Assembly: GCF_017876405.1 (NCBI RefSeq)
Contig: NZ_JAGINW010000001.1
Location: 9,003,203 to 9,067,202 of the forward strand
Source of the DNA: Kibdelosporangium banguiense
GTDB taxonomy: Bacteria; Actinomycetota; Actinomycetes; Mycobacteriales; Pseudonocardiaceae
Reading direction: 5' to 3'
DNA: 64,000 nt
This document shows, piece after piece, positions 1-8,412 of the stretch. Below the pieces are notes generated by a model. It had not been told where the DNA came from. It saw only the letters and a program-made list of their open reading frames with translations, and searched no databases. The translations under genes were made by a program, and so were the position numbers. Position 1 is the stretch's first letter. Each line of letters opens with the position of its first letter.

Positions 1-354
1 GAGCTCTGGTGGTCCAAAGGTGGCGAACTGGTCGGCGATTCCCCGGCACGGGTCGCGTTCCTGCTGTCGGTCATGGCAGAATCGCCGACGGGCACGCTTG
101 ATCCACTCCCCAGTGACTGGGATGTTCCCTGGGGTGGTGTCGCCGACCGGTACCTGTTGGCGTACTTCGGTTTCGGGCGGCCACGCTATCGCGACATCAT
201 CCGTCCGCCCGGCGCTCACTACACCGTCGACGTGATCGACACCTGGAACATGACAGTCGAACGGCAGCCAGGTTCGTTCGAGGGCTCGTTCCGGGTCCCG
301 CTGCCCGGCCGCCCGTTCATGGCAGTCCGGCTTATCGCGATCTCGGCTCAATGA
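1..354 (+). CDS. C-terminal end of a DUF5605-type glycoside hydrolase (5' truncated by window)
   Basis: Only the last 117 codons are present; the reading frame is open from base 1 to the TGA at 352-354. The visible part has the signature of the C-terminal DUF5605 domain found after DUF5060/DUF4038 in bacterial glycosidases: a YFGFGRPRYRDI segment, then an IDTWNMTV segment and a final LPGRPFMAVRL strand. This is a beta-sandwich accessory domain, so substrate and catalytic residues cannot be read here. The next gene, an exported esterase, starts 13 bases downstream and is probably co-transcribed, which suggests a secreted polymer-degrading unit. Confidence 0.7.
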   Translation, partial: ELWWSKGGELVGDSPARVAFLLSVMAESPTGTLDPLPSDWDVPWGGVADRYLLAYFGFGRPRYRDIIRPPGAHYTVDVIDTWNMTVERQPGSFEGSFRVPLPGRPFMAVRLIAISAQ

Positions 355-366
355 GGAGTGGATTAC

Positions 367-1599
367 ATGATAAGAAGGCGAACATTACTCGGGGCAGGGC
401 TCACCGTGCCGGCGGTCGGCGCCGCGTTCACGGGAACTGCGGAAGCGAAGCCCGGCAAACCCCGCGCGATAGACGCCACAGTCATCACAACAGTAAGCCC
501 GGTGGGATACAAGGTCGCGGGCCTCGCGATCGAGTACGACCGGCCAGTCCATGGTGGACAATCACCCTTCGATGTCAAGGTGACGCTTTCCCGGCCCGAC
601 GCCGACCCTCTCACCGGTACCCGCACGGTCGTGGACGCCTACCCGAACAACGCCCCGGAGTTCAGCGAGCACCCGCGGCCGGGCAGGTACGTCATCCTGG
701 AACTGGACGAGAACGACCCACTCGCCCGCGCCGCGTACAACGAGGGCTACTACACGCGCTTCTACGACCTGAAAGGCGCCTACCAGGTCCAAGGGGTGAC
801 CAACACGGGGATAAGCAACCCCGTCGTCGACGACTACAGCTCCGGCACGTCCGGCCCGCTGCCGTACCGCTTCTTCACCCCCAAAGTGCGCCCCGGCCGG
901 AAATATCCGCTCGTGGTGACCCTCCACGGTCACGGCGAAAGCGGCACCGATAACTTCGCCCAGATCGCCGGGAACCAGATCTCCGTGGCCTTCGCGAACC
1001 CGGCGCGGCCGGCTTTCGTTCTCTCTCCCCAAGCACCTCCTGGCACGCCCGGAACCGGCGGATGGTGGCGATCCGACATTCGCGCGGCCGTCCTGGACCT
1101 GGTGAAAGCAACGATCGCGAAGAACCCCGCGATCGACCGGAGCCGGGTCTACCTGACCGGCCTGTCCATGGGGTCATACGGTTCGTGGGCGTTCCTGCCC
1201 GAGAACCATGATCTATTCGCCGGCGCCATCCTCGTCTGCGGCGCAGGCGACGAGACAGCAGCCGTCACCAACCTCGGCAAGTTCCCGATCTGGGCCGTGC
1301 ACTCCATCGACGACTCCGTCGTGCGCTACGACGTTCCAGGATCGGACTACCGGATCTTCAAGGCGCTGGAGGCGGCGGGCCGTCCGGTCACCTGGAGCGA
1401 GTGGCCCGGCACCGCACCGGAACGCGTCCAGGAGGCCTACGCCGCCGACGCGCGTGCACGCGCCGCCAGGTCAAGAAGCAAGCACATCTTCACCACGTTC
1501 CCCGCGGGTACGACACCGGTGTTCAGCCACGGCTCCTGGATTCCCACCTACCCGAACGATGTCATCCTCGACTGGCTGTTCGACCAGCGCCGCGCCTGA
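367..1599 (+). CDS. Tat-exported alpha/beta-hydrolase (PHB depolymerase/LpqC-like esterase)
   Basis: 410 aa. The start ATG at 367 is preceded by GAGGAG at 353-358 with good spacing; a GTG at 358 is the alternative. The N-terminus MIRRRTLLGAG plus a hydrophobic stretch ending near AEA (about residue 30) is a Tat-like signal. An N-terminal beta-rich region of about 150 residues precedes the hydrolase domain. That domain shows an LHGHGE oxyanion segment, the nucleophile elbow GLSMGSYG (around residue 265), an acidic SIDDS segment and a C-terminal FSHGSW histidine, the expected Ser-Asp-His order. The family includes PHB depolymerase-like and feruloyl/acetylxylan esterase-like enzymes; the substrate is unknown. 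It follows a glycosidase gene, so a role in extracellular carbohydrate de-esterification is plausible (inference). Confidence 0.75.
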   Translation: MIRRRTLLGAGLTVPAVGAAFTGTAEAKPGKPRAIDATVITTVSPVGYKVAGLAIEYDRPVHGGQSPFDVKVTLSRPDADPLTGTRTVVDAYPNNAPEFSEHPRPGRYVILELDENDPLARAAYNEGYYTRFYDLKGAYQVQGVTNTGISNPVVDDYSSGTSGPLPYRFFTPKVRPGRKYPLVVTLHGHGESGTDNFAQIAGNQISVAFANPARPAFVLSPQAPPGTPGTGGWWRSDIRAAVLDLVKATIAKNPAIDRSRVYLTGLSMGSYGSWAFLPENHDLFAGAILVCGAGDETAAVTNLGKFPIWAVHSIDDSVVRYDVPGSDYRIFKALEAAGRPVTWSEWPGTAPERVQEAYAADARARAARSRSKHIFTTFPAGTTPVFSHGSWIPTYPNDVILDWLFDQRRA

Positions 1600-1610
1600 G
1601 TCACCCCGCC

Positions 1611-1802
1611 TCAGCGAGTGGCGAGAAGCCCGCGCCAGGCGGCGACAGGGATGGTGAGCGTGGGACCGGCGGGGTTCTTGGAATCGCGGACCAGAACCCC
1701 GTCAGCACTCAGAGATGGAGGGCGGCTAGGCCACGCCACCTCCACGCAGTCGGTTCCCACACCGTTGCTGCGGCTGCTCTTGCGCCAGGACGTCTGTGAC
1801 AC
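1611..1802 (-). CDS. DUF397 domain small protein
   Basis: 63 aa with a GTG start at 1802. It has the DUF397 pattern typical of actinomycetes: a WRKSSRS start, a C-V-E-V strand, a VRDSKNP motif and a final W-R-G-L-L. Its 5' end overlaps the 3' end of the upstream XRE regulator gene by 77 bases in another frame, the usual arrangement of these pairs. In Streptomyces such XRE-DUF397 pairs (BldB/WhiJ-like systems) control development and antibiotic production, with the DUF397 protein thought to antagonise its XRE partner. The target here is unknown. It is convergent with the esterase gene, 11 bases apart. Confidence 0.8.
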   Translation of the reverse strand: MSQTSWRKSSRSNGVGTDCVEVAWPSRPPSLSADGVLVRDSKNPAGPTLTIPVAAWRGLLATR

Positions 1803-2658
1803 CCTGTTGACTCCCTCGGTCGTACTCGTCGGCCAGTCTGGCCGCGAACTCCCGAGATTGTCCCTCATCCAGGGCCACATCAGCGAGCTTGGACACGAGT
1901 TCGCGATAGCTGTTCACGTAAGCAAGGGCGTCGAGAATCAGGCCACCGAATCGAAGGTCGTCCAGGTAGACCACAGGGCGGAATTCATGGGACTCCATCA
2001 GGCGAAATGCCTCACCAAACGCGCCAGCCGCGCTCGGCACGATCCGCATCGTGACGTTGTCTGGCGCGGCCATGAACACAAGGTGCAGCAGTTGCTCGTG
2101 CATGATCTTGTCCGCGCCGACACGGAGTCGCAACGCGTGTTCGTGGATATAAAAGGTGAACCGCGGGGGCTGCGACTGGTTCAGAACCTGTCGTCGCTCC
2201 ATTCGAGTGCGAACAGCACCCGCCACTGTTTCCTCGGCGATGCCGGATTCGATAGCGATGATGCGAGCTCGGGCGTAGTCAGGTGTCTGCAACAGGCCGG
2301 GGATCACCTGCGATTCATAGCTCAGCACATGCTCTGCCGAAGACTCGTGGAAGATCAGTGACTGCAGGGAACCGTCGATTCGTTCGTCCGACAGGTAGTA
2401 GCCCTGCTTACGCTCAGCAAGCCTGGTGAACTCCACATATGGTTGCAGCTCGTGCCATTTCAGGCCGCACATGACCACGTACTGGATGACGTCGGTCGTT
2501 GTCGTGGTCCGGCGGCCGTTCTCCATCCGGGAGATCGTTGTCAGCGGCCAGCCAAGCCTGCGCGCGACCTCCGTCGCGGTCAGTCCGGCCTGCTGCCGGG
2601 TCCTGACCAGCATCGCGCCCAACTCCCGGTAAGCGGCCGAGACGTAACGATTGCCCAT
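1726..2658 (-). CDS. XRE-family regulator with DUF5753 ligand/partner domain
   Basis: 310 aa from the ATG at 2658; a GTG at 2667 is possible and neither start has a clear ribosome site. Residues about 10-70 form a helix-turn-helix containing the TATEVARRLGW recognition region and an SRMENGRR turn. The rest matches the DUF5753 domain, with the LQTPDYARA and MRIVPSAAG segments characteristic of WhiJ-like actinomycete regulators. It is paired with the overlapping DUF397 gene downstream. The first base of its likely promoter is 150 bp from the end of the leftward catabolic operon, so control of that operon cannot be excluded, but the usual action of this family is elsewhere in development or secondary metabolism. 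Confidence 0.85.
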   Translation of the reverse strand: MGNRYVSAAYRELGAMLVRTRQQAGLTATEVARRLGWPLTTISRMENGRRTTTTTDVIQYVVMCGLKWHELQPYVEFTRLAERKQGYYLSDERIDGSLQSLIFHESSAEHVLSYESQVIPGLLQTPDYARARIIAIESGIAEETVAGAVRTRMERRQVLNQSQPPRFTFYIHEHALRLRVGADKIMHEQLLHLVFMAAPDNVTMRIVPSAAGAFGEAFRLMESHEFRPVVYLDDLRFGGLILDALAYVNSYRELVSKLADVALDEGQSREFAARLADEYDRGSQQGVTDVLAQEQPQQRCGNRLRGGGVA

Positions 2659-2814
2659 GCCGACCACGCTAGGACCGGCATCGGTGAAACCTCAGGCACG
2701 CCGCGCCGAATCCACCCCAACGACGCACACCGGCGCCCATCTTTCACCGGTAGGAAGGGCGGGTCACCGTTTCGTCCAGGACCTTCAGCCACGCCCGAAA
2801 CCGGACCAAGAGGC

Positions 2815-3687
2815 TCACCCGGTGAGTGCGTGCGTACCGTTGGTGGTAGCGACTTGTTCCACGAATGCGGGGCCACGGTGTGCGATCTGGCTTCGTGGGT
2901 CGACGATGCCCATGGCGAAGGGCCAGTCGCTGCCGAGCACAATGCGGTCCGGACCGAACACTTCGATGGCGTGGTCGACTTGGGCGGGGTCGTGCGCAAG
3001 GCAGTCCACGAAGATGCGTCGTAACGCTAGCCGTGGTGGCTCGGTGAGCGTTTCGACGCCGGGTCGTGCGGTGTCCAGGCCACGTTGCCAGCGGCCTGCG
3101 ACGGCGGGTACGCATCCGCCGCAGTGCACGAGCAGGACCCTGAGACTGGGGTGTCGGGCAAGGACGTCGCCGAAGACGAGCTGGGCGGTGGCGACTGCGG
3201 TCTCGATGGGGTTGCCCAGGAGATTGTGCAGATAGAACGGGTCGAGGCGGTTGTCGGGTGACGTGGCGGGGTGTAGCAGGAGCAGTCGCGCGTCAGCGTC
3301 AAGCGCCTTCCACAGTGGACCGAAGCGGGAGTCGGCCAGAGACACGGACTTGCCGCCTGCCGCGCCGCACACTCCGACAAATCGGGCGTCCGCCTTGACT
3401 CGGTCGTACTCCTCGGCGGCGGCTTCCGGGTCCTCGAATGGCAGATAGGCGAGTGGGCGCAGGCGGGAACGCCCGGCGGTGACGTCGAGCAGGCCGTCGT
3501 TGACCTCGCGTGCGACTCCGGGCTGGCCCTGGCGGAAGAACGGGGGCGGGATGGACACGACGGCCTCGTCCAGCCCTGCCCGGTCGAGGTAGGCCTCGGC
3601 CTCGTCCGGGCGGTAGAGGGCGGGCGGCCCCACCGGGCTGCCGTCATGCTTGGGCGCGAGGTGGACGTGCAGGTCGATCGAAGTCAT
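2815..3687 (-). CDS. Amidohydrolase family 2 (ACMSD-like metal hydrolase/decarboxylase)
   Basis: 290 aa. The ATG at 3687 lies one base after the stop of the CoxG-like gene. The TIM-barrel amidohydrolase signature is present: DLHVHL (HxH metal ligands) at the N-terminus, an LLVHCGG histidine at about 190, and the final LGSDWPF aspartate at about 255. This family includes 2-amino-3-carboxymuconate-semialdehyde decarboxylase, 2-pyrone-4,6-dicarboxylate hydrolase and gamma-resorcylate decarboxylase. It is the last gene of the seven-gene leftward catabolic operon, so a ring-fission or carboxylate-processing step is likely; the exact reaction cannot be assigned. Confidence 0.8.
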   Translation of the reverse strand: MTSIDLHVHLAPKHDGSPVGPPALYRPDEAEAYLDRAGLDEAVVSIPPPFFRQGQPGVAREVNDGLLDVTAGRSRLRPLAYLPFEDPEAAAEEYDRVKADARFVGVCGAAGGKSVSLADSRFGPLWKALDADARLLLLHPATSPDNRLDPFYLHNLLGNPIETAVATAQLVFGDVLARHPSLRVLLVHCGGCVPAVAGRWQRGLDTARPGVETLTEPPRLALRRIFVDCLAHDPAQVDHAIEVFGPDRIVLGSDWPFAMGIVDPRSQIAHRGPAFVEQVATTNGTHALTG

Positions 3688-3688
3688 C

Positions 3689-4114
3689 TCACGCCACCGC
3701 AGCGGTGTCGCGGAGCACCTCGTCGAGGGCGGCGGACACGAGATCGCGGACCACACGTTGCCCCACAGTGGCTCCGGGTCCTCGCACTGCCACATCCGCG
3801 GTCCAGGACACAGAGGTCCCGTGTGGACTCTGCGTGAACTCCAGTCGCAGCAGGATATCAACCGCTGTCGGACCGCGTGTTCCGTGCACGGACAGAACCG
3901 CTCCCGCAGCACGCGCCTGCTGGACGGCCACAGTGATCGAGAACGGCATCGGGATGAACGTGCAGCGCGGGGTGAAGATCGCACGAACGTTGCCGGCGCC
4001 GTCGGTCCGGACACTGCTCAGGCTGGGTACCGCCGTCAACACGTCCGGGCCGCCTTGCAGCGCGAGCAGAGCCGTCGCACCAGTCGATGTCTCGAACCGG
4101 CCGGTCAGCTTCAT
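3689..4114 (-). CDS. CoxG-like SRPBCC protein
   Basis: 141 aa, with an ATGA overlap to the molybdenum subunit gene upstream. It resembles carbon monoxide dehydrogenase subunit G, a START/SRPBCC small beta-grip fold: LTGRFE start, FTPRC segment and C-terminal helix rich in alanine. CoxG-like proteins accompany molybdenum hydroxylases and are thought to help membrane recruitment or maturation of the enzyme. Its position directly behind the large subunit gene supports that role here. Confidence 0.7.
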   Translation of the reverse strand: MKLTGRFETSTGATALLALQGGPDVLTAVPSLSSVRTDGAGNVRAIFTPRCTFIPMPFSITVAVQQARAAGAVLSVHGTRGPTAVDILLRLEFTQSPHGTSVSWTADVAVRGPGATVGQRVVRDLVSAALDEVLRDTAAVA

Positions 4115-6561
4115 CGGGCCACCTTCACCTTCTCGGCGTCAAGGCCGCGCAGCAGCCGGAGCACGCGCTCCGGCGGGTTGAAGGACTCGAGCACCATCGC
4201 GCTGGTGCCGACGGCGTCCTGGATCGCGGCGCTGAGCGCGTGCAGCGGGGCGCCGCCTCCCTCGCCCATGCCCTTGGCGCCGATCGGAGTGAACGGCGAC
4301 GGGCTCACCACGTTGTCGTAGCCGAAGCTCGGCAGGTCCAGGGCTGTGGCCGCGTGGTAGTCGTAGAAGTTCCCCGCGGCCAGCTGACCATTGGCGTCGT
4401 AGGCGAAGTGTTCGAACAGCGCCGCCGAGATGCCGTGCACCGTGGCGCCGTGGACCTGTCCCTCGATCACCATCGGGTTGATGGGCGTGCCGCAGTCGTC
4501 GACCATGGCGTAGCGCAACAGTGTCGTGTGCCCGGTCTCTTCGTCGATCTCCACGACACAGGCGTGGATCTGGGTCGCGTAGGTGAGGGTCAGGTTGCCG
4601 TACTTACGTTCCAGGTCAGGCAACTCGAAGGGTGCCCGGTACACCGACCGTGCCACCAAGCCGACTTCCTCCGCGACTTCGGCAGGCAGGTCGACGGGTG
4701 AGAAGTGGACGATTCCCGCGACGGCGGCGAGCGCAAGCGCGCGCTCCGGGTCTGTCGCCACTCGCGCGGCGCCTTCGGCGAGCTCGATCTCATCCGGCTC
4801 GCACCCCAGGGTGGCGGCCGCGACGAGCGAGATTTCCCGGATCAGCCGGTTGGTGGCGTTGATCATCGCGCCGATACCGGTGACAGCGAACTGGGACGCG
4901 TACGAGCCGGAAAACCCGGTCTGCGCGGACAACGACGAGTCGCTGCCCCGCTGCACATGCACGTCGTCGTAGGCCACGCCCAGCATGTCGGCGACGACCT
5001 GGGCGACTGTGGTCTCGTGTCCCTGGCCGAACGCGACACCGCCTGTCGTCGCGTAGACCGAACCGTCCGCGCTGAGCCGGACCAGCGCGCCTTCGGTGTT
5101 GCCGCCGAACGGCAGGTGCGCGTTGATCAGGCGTGCCTGGCCGAAGTTGTTCGTACCGGAGTCCAAAGTAGACCCGATGCCGATACCGATTCGTTTGCCC
5201 GAACCCGCGGATTCCCGTTGCAGCCGCCGCGCGTCCTGGTAATCGATGAGATCCAACACCTTGCGCAGTGACAGGGGCAGGTCTCCCGAGTCGTATACGC
5301 AGCCGTTGACAGTCGTGTACGGATACTGGTCCGGCTGGACGTAGTTGCGCAGCCGGAACTCGACCGGGTCGAACCCGAGCTTGTGCGCGGCGATGTCCAT
5401 CATCCGCTCGACCAGCCACAGATGCTGCATGCGGGAGTAACCGCGGTTGGGGTGTACCGGCCCCTTGTTGGTGTACACCGACCGGTAGCGGACTTTGAGG
5501 TGTTTGAGCTGGTAGCAGGCATTGGTGACCTGCGTCCAGATCACGCCACCGAGCGGCTCATAGCGGGTGTAGGCGCCGACGTCGTCGAGCGCGTCGTAAG
5601 TCAAACCCAGGACCGTGCCGTCGGACTGGACGGCCAGCTTCACGTCACGGAACCACCGCTCGTTGCCGTGCCCGCCCATCAGATGGTGCTCGGTCCGGGT
5701 CTCCGTCCACCGCACCGGCCTGCCGAGCTTGCGGGCCAACAATGCCGCGGCAGTGGCCGGGATATGGGTGTTGATCTTGACGCCGAACGAGCCGCCGAAG
5801 TCCTTGCTCAGCACGCGAAGCCGGTTCGCGGGATGGCGCAGCGCCACCGCGAGGTTGAACGTCGCCAACTGCGGTGTCGCAAAACCGCCGGTGAAGGTGA
5901 AAGTGTTGACACCTGCGTCGTACTCGACGGTGATCGCGCTGCATTCCAGTGGTGTCGAGGAGAACCTGTGGAAGTGCAGTTCGTCGACCTCGATCACATG
6001 GTCGGCGTTCTCCAGCGCGAAGTCGATGTCACCCCAGTCGTAGAGCGCGTCGAAGGCGACGTTCACCCCGATCTGGGAATGCACCAGCGGCGCCTCAGGC
6101 TGGACCGCTTCTCGAGCGTCGAGCACATGCGGCAACGGCTCGTAGTCGACGACGACGGCCGCAGCAGCGTCCCGCGCCGTCTCCCGGGACGCGCCGGCGA
6201 CTGCGACGACCGGCTCCCCGGAAAAGCGCACGACACCGCCGGAAGCCAGGCAGCGGTCCACCTCCGCATCACCCGGCGGCCCCTGCAGCTCCATGTAGGG
6301 ATCGGTCAGCGTCTCGACCTCGTCAGGCGTCAAGCAGCCGAGGTAGCCGTGCACCTGTTCCGCAGCCGATACGTCGATCGCGGTAATGCGGGCGTGCGCG
6401 TACGGAGAACGCACAAACACCAGATAGGCGAGGTGAGCGACCGGAGTGTCGTCGCCGAACTCACCCTGGGCCTTGAGCAGCCGGTCGTCCTCCTTGCGGG
6501 GCAACGGCTTGCCGGTGAACTGTTGGCGCAGCATGGGCCGGGCTATCTGGTCGGAGGTCAC
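4111..6561 (-). CDS. Molybdenum hydroxylase large (MoCo-binding) subunit, xanthine dehydrogenase family
   Basis: 816 aa, normal length for the CoxL/XdhA-type subunit. It starts with an ATG that overlaps the [2Fe-2S] gene stop. Visible landmarks are an FTGKPLPRKED N-terminus, a KDFGGSFG motif, a GQGHET cofactor motif around residue 500, and GMGEGGGAPL near the C-terminus carrying the catalytic glutamate. The loop that is AYRCSFR in CO dehydrogenase, or GAGRP-like in many hydroxylases, reads NRGYSR here, so it is not a form I CO dehydrogenase. The enzyme should hydroxylate a carbon next to nitrogen or oxidise an aldehyde, with electrons passing through the Fe-S and FAD subunits encoded just upstream. 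N-heterocycle hydroxylation is the best guess for this locus. Confidence 0.9.
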   Translation of the reverse strand: MTSDQIARPMLRQQFTGKPLPRKEDDRLLKAQGEFGDDTPVAHLAYLVFVRSPYAHARITAIDVSAAEQVHGYLGCLTPDEVETLTDPYMELQGPPGDAEVDRCLASGGVVRFSGEPVVAVAGASRETARDAAAAVVVDYEPLPHVLDAREAVQPEAPLVHSQIGVNVAFDALYDWGDIDFALENADHVIEVDELHFHRFSSTPLECSAITVEYDAGVNTFTFTGGFATPQLATFNLAVALRHPANRLRVLSKDFGGSFGVKINTHIPATAAALLARKLGRPVRWTETRTEHHLMGGHGNERWFRDVKLAVQSDGTVLGLTYDALDDVGAYTRYEPLGGVIWTQVTNACYQLKHLKVRYRSVYTNKGPVHPNRGYSRMQHLWLVERMMDIAAHKLGFDPVEFRLRNYVQPDQYPYTTVNGCVYDSGDLPLSLRKVLDLIDYQDARRLQRESAGSGKRIGIGIGSTLDSGTNNFGQARLINAHLPFGGNTEGALVRLSADGSVYATTGGVAFGQGHETTVAQVVADMLGVAYDDVHVQRGSDSSLSAQTGFSGSYASQFAVTGIGAMINATNRLIREISLVAAATLGCEPDEIELAEGAARVATDPERALALAAVAGIVHFSPVDLPAEVAEEVGLVARSVYRAPFELPDLERKYGNLTLTYATQIHACVVEIDEETGHTTLLRYAMVDDCGTPINPMVIEGQVHGATVHGISAALFEHFAYDANGQLAAGNFYDYHAATALDLPSFGYDNVVSPSPFTPIGAKGMGEGGGAPLHALSAAIQDAVGTSAMVLESFNPPERVLRLLRGLDAEKVKVAR

Positions 6562-7037
6562 AGACGCTCCTCAGGGCTTGCGGCAGCGCGGATAGCCTGC
6601 ACGATGTTGTGGTAGCCGGTGCAACGGCAGATGTTGCCCTTGATGGCGCGACGCGTGGTCTCCTCGGTGACGGATTCGCCGGAGTCGAGGAAGTCCGTCG
6701 CGGTCATCAGCATTCCGGAGGTGCAGTAGCCGCACTGCAGGGCGTGATGGTCCTTGAAGCACTGCTGCACTCGGTTGAGCGATCCGTCCACTTCAGACAA
6801 TCCCGCAGCGGTCTCGACCGTGTCGCCATCGGCTTGGACCGCCAGCACCATGCACGACTTGACCAGGGCGCCATCCCACCGCACGGTGCAGGCGCCGCAG
6901 TTCCCGGTGTCGCAACCGATCTTGGGACCGCGCTTGTCAAGCGCGTCACGCAGCCAGTGCACCAGCAGTGTGCGATCCTGTGCCGCAGCGGTTTCAGGCT
7001 TCCCGTCCACGGTTACGGTGATGTCCCGGTCCGTCAT
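6558..7037 (-). CDS. Molybdenum hydroxylase small subunit, two [2Fe-2S] clusters
   Basis: 159 aa. The plant-ferredoxin-like cluster motif GCDTGNCGAC is at about residues 38-47 with a further Cys at about 59. The second, helical cluster is seen as CGYCTSG and CRCTGYHN at about residues 100-140. This is the canonical CoxS/NdhS-type subunit. It overlaps both neighbours by four bases (ATGA/GTGA), showing tight translational coupling and equimolar production with the large and FAD subunits. Confidence 0.93.
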   Translation of the reverse strand: MTDRDITVTVDGKPETAAAQDRTLLVHWLRDALDKRGPKIGCDTGNCGACTVRWDGALVKSCMVLAVQADGDTVETAAGLSEVDGSLNRVQQCFKDHHALQCGYCTSGMLMTATDFLDSGESVTEETTRRAIKGNICRCTGYHNIVQAIRAAASPEERL

Positions 7038-7882
7038 CGAGTGCTCCTTTCCACCGCGGCACGCAACGCGCGCCGCAACTGAACTTCTGCCATCTCTCTG
7101 CGATAGGCCGCCGAACAGTGCACGTCATCCGCCGTGTCCACCTCGAGGCCTCGAGCGGCATCGGCAAGCTCAGGTGTCGCTTGGGCGCCTACAAGAAGGC
7201 GTTCGATCTCGGGCAGGCGAAGCGGCGATCCGTAGACGGCGCCTAACACCACGCGAGCATCGGTAACGATGCCGTCAGTCACGTCGAGCCGTACAATGGC
7301 CCGCGCGATCGCCCACGAATCGGCACCCACCTGCAAGTGTTCGTGCGCGACGACCGAATTCGGGGACAGGGCCGGGATTTCGACCGAAGTGAGCAGTTCT
7401 CCCCTGCCTACCGCGGTCGCAAGCGTGCCAAGGAAGAACTCGTCGGCGCGCAAAACCCGTTCGCCTGAGGCACCGAGAACGCGAAATCGTGCGTCCAAGG
7501 CGGTCAGCAACGGAGGAAAGTTGTTGGTCGGGTCGTTGAGGCAGCAGTTCCCACCGATGGTGCCGCGGTTGCGGACCTGCCGGTCGACCAGTCCGGCCGC
7601 CATCTGGGCCACAGCGGGATACACCTCAGCCGATGAGGCCAGGGCGGCATAGGTGGTGGCGGCACCGACAATCAGCGTGCCGTCCTCGGTCTGGCTGACG
7701 CCGCGCAAGGCATCGATCCGATGCACGTCGACGAGTGCCGCGGGCTGGGCCAGGTCGAGTTTGAGCATGTTGAGCAACGTCTGACCACCGGCCAGTACGA
7801 CGCTGTCGTCCACTTCAGACAGAAGAGCGACGGCATCGGCCGGAGTGTCCGGCCGCAGGTACCGAATGGGCGGGAGGATCAC
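7034..7882 (-). CDS. Molybdenum hydroxylase FAD-binding medium subunit
   Basis: 282 aa, CoxM/NdhM type. The FAD pyrophosphate-binding loop is seen as AGGQTLL at about residues 31-37, followed by the RGTIGGN motif at about 107, and a C-terminal CO dehydrogenase flavoprotein domain with an AYRREM segment. It accepts electrons from the [2Fe-2S] subunit and passes them to the final acceptor. It is the first of the three hydroxylase genes; 11 bases separate it from the flavin reductase gene upstream, so one transcript is expected. Confidence 0.9.
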   Translation of the reverse strand: MILPPIRYLRPDTPADAVALLSEVDDSVVLAGGQTLLNMLKLDLAQPAALVDVHRIDALRGVSQTEDGTLIVGAATTYAALASSAEVYPAVAQMAAGLVDRQVRNRGTIGGNCCLNDPTNNFPPLLTALDARFRVLGASGERVLRADEFFLGTLATAVGRGELLTSVEIPALSPNSVVAHEHLQVGADSWAIARAIVRLDVTDGIVTDARVVLGAVYGSPLRLPEIERLLVGAQATPELADAARGLEVDTADDVHCSAAYRREMAEVQLRRALRAAVERSTR

Positions 7883-7893
7883 GGTGTGCCGCC

Positions 7894-8412
7894 TCAGAAT
7901 TCGGGGTGACGCGCGGCCACGTGGTACGACCCGGCGTGGAACACCAGGGGATCGCCATGGGCGGTGTCGAAGCGCTCGACCTCGCCGATGCAGATCAGGT
8001 GGTCACCCGCGTCCACCCAGCGCACGGTCCGGCATTCGAACCGGGCGAGCGCGCCTTCGATCAGCGGGACACCACAGATGCCGTCGATGATGGGAACACC
8101 TGCGAACTTGTCCGGCGCCGGAGTGGCGAACTGCTGCGACAGGTGGTGCTGGCCGGAAGCCAGCACATTGACCGCGAAGTGCGTGGCCTGCTTGAGATCG
8201 GGCAGGCTGGGCGCACGTTTGGCCGGGCACCACGACACCAGTGGCGGTTCCAGCGACACCGAGGTGAACGAGTTGGCGGTGACGCCGATCCGCTGTCCGC
8301 TCGGGGTGCAGGCAGTGATCACGGTAACGCCGGTGGCGTAGTGGCCAAGGGCCGAGCGGAGTTCACGCGGGCCGAAGTCCCTGGTCACGGGCTGCTCCGT
8401 CAAGATGGTCAT
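7894..8412 (-). CDS. Flavin reductase component (StyB/HpaC-like)
   Basis: 172 aa from the ATG at 8412, which overlaps the stop of the monooxygenase gene (ATGA). It is a typical split-barrel NAD(P)H:flavin oxidoreductase: RSALGHYATGVTV, GVTANSFTSVSLEPPLV and a C-terminal VFHAGSYH strand. It should supply reduced flavin by diffusion to the oxygenase encoded immediately upstream, forming a two-component monooxygenase. Confidence 0.9.
   Translation of the reverse strand: MTILTEQPVTRDFGPRELRSALGHYATGVTVITACTPSGQRIGVTANSFTSVSLEPPLVSWCPAKRAPSLPDLKQATHFAVNVLASGQHHLSQQFATPAPDKFAGVPIIDGICGVPLIEGALARFECRTVRWVDAGDHLICIGEVERFDTAHGDPLVFHAGSYHVAARHPEF

Noticed and set aside
5383..6615. Rightward open frame of about 410 codons opposite the molybdenum subunit gene
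   Set aside because: The subunit gene has all cofactor motifs; the opposite frame has none and no start context.
4111..7882. Aerobic CO dehydrogenase (CoxMSL)
   Set aside because: The CoxL active-site AYRCSFR motif is absent, so this is another molybdenum hydroxylase.
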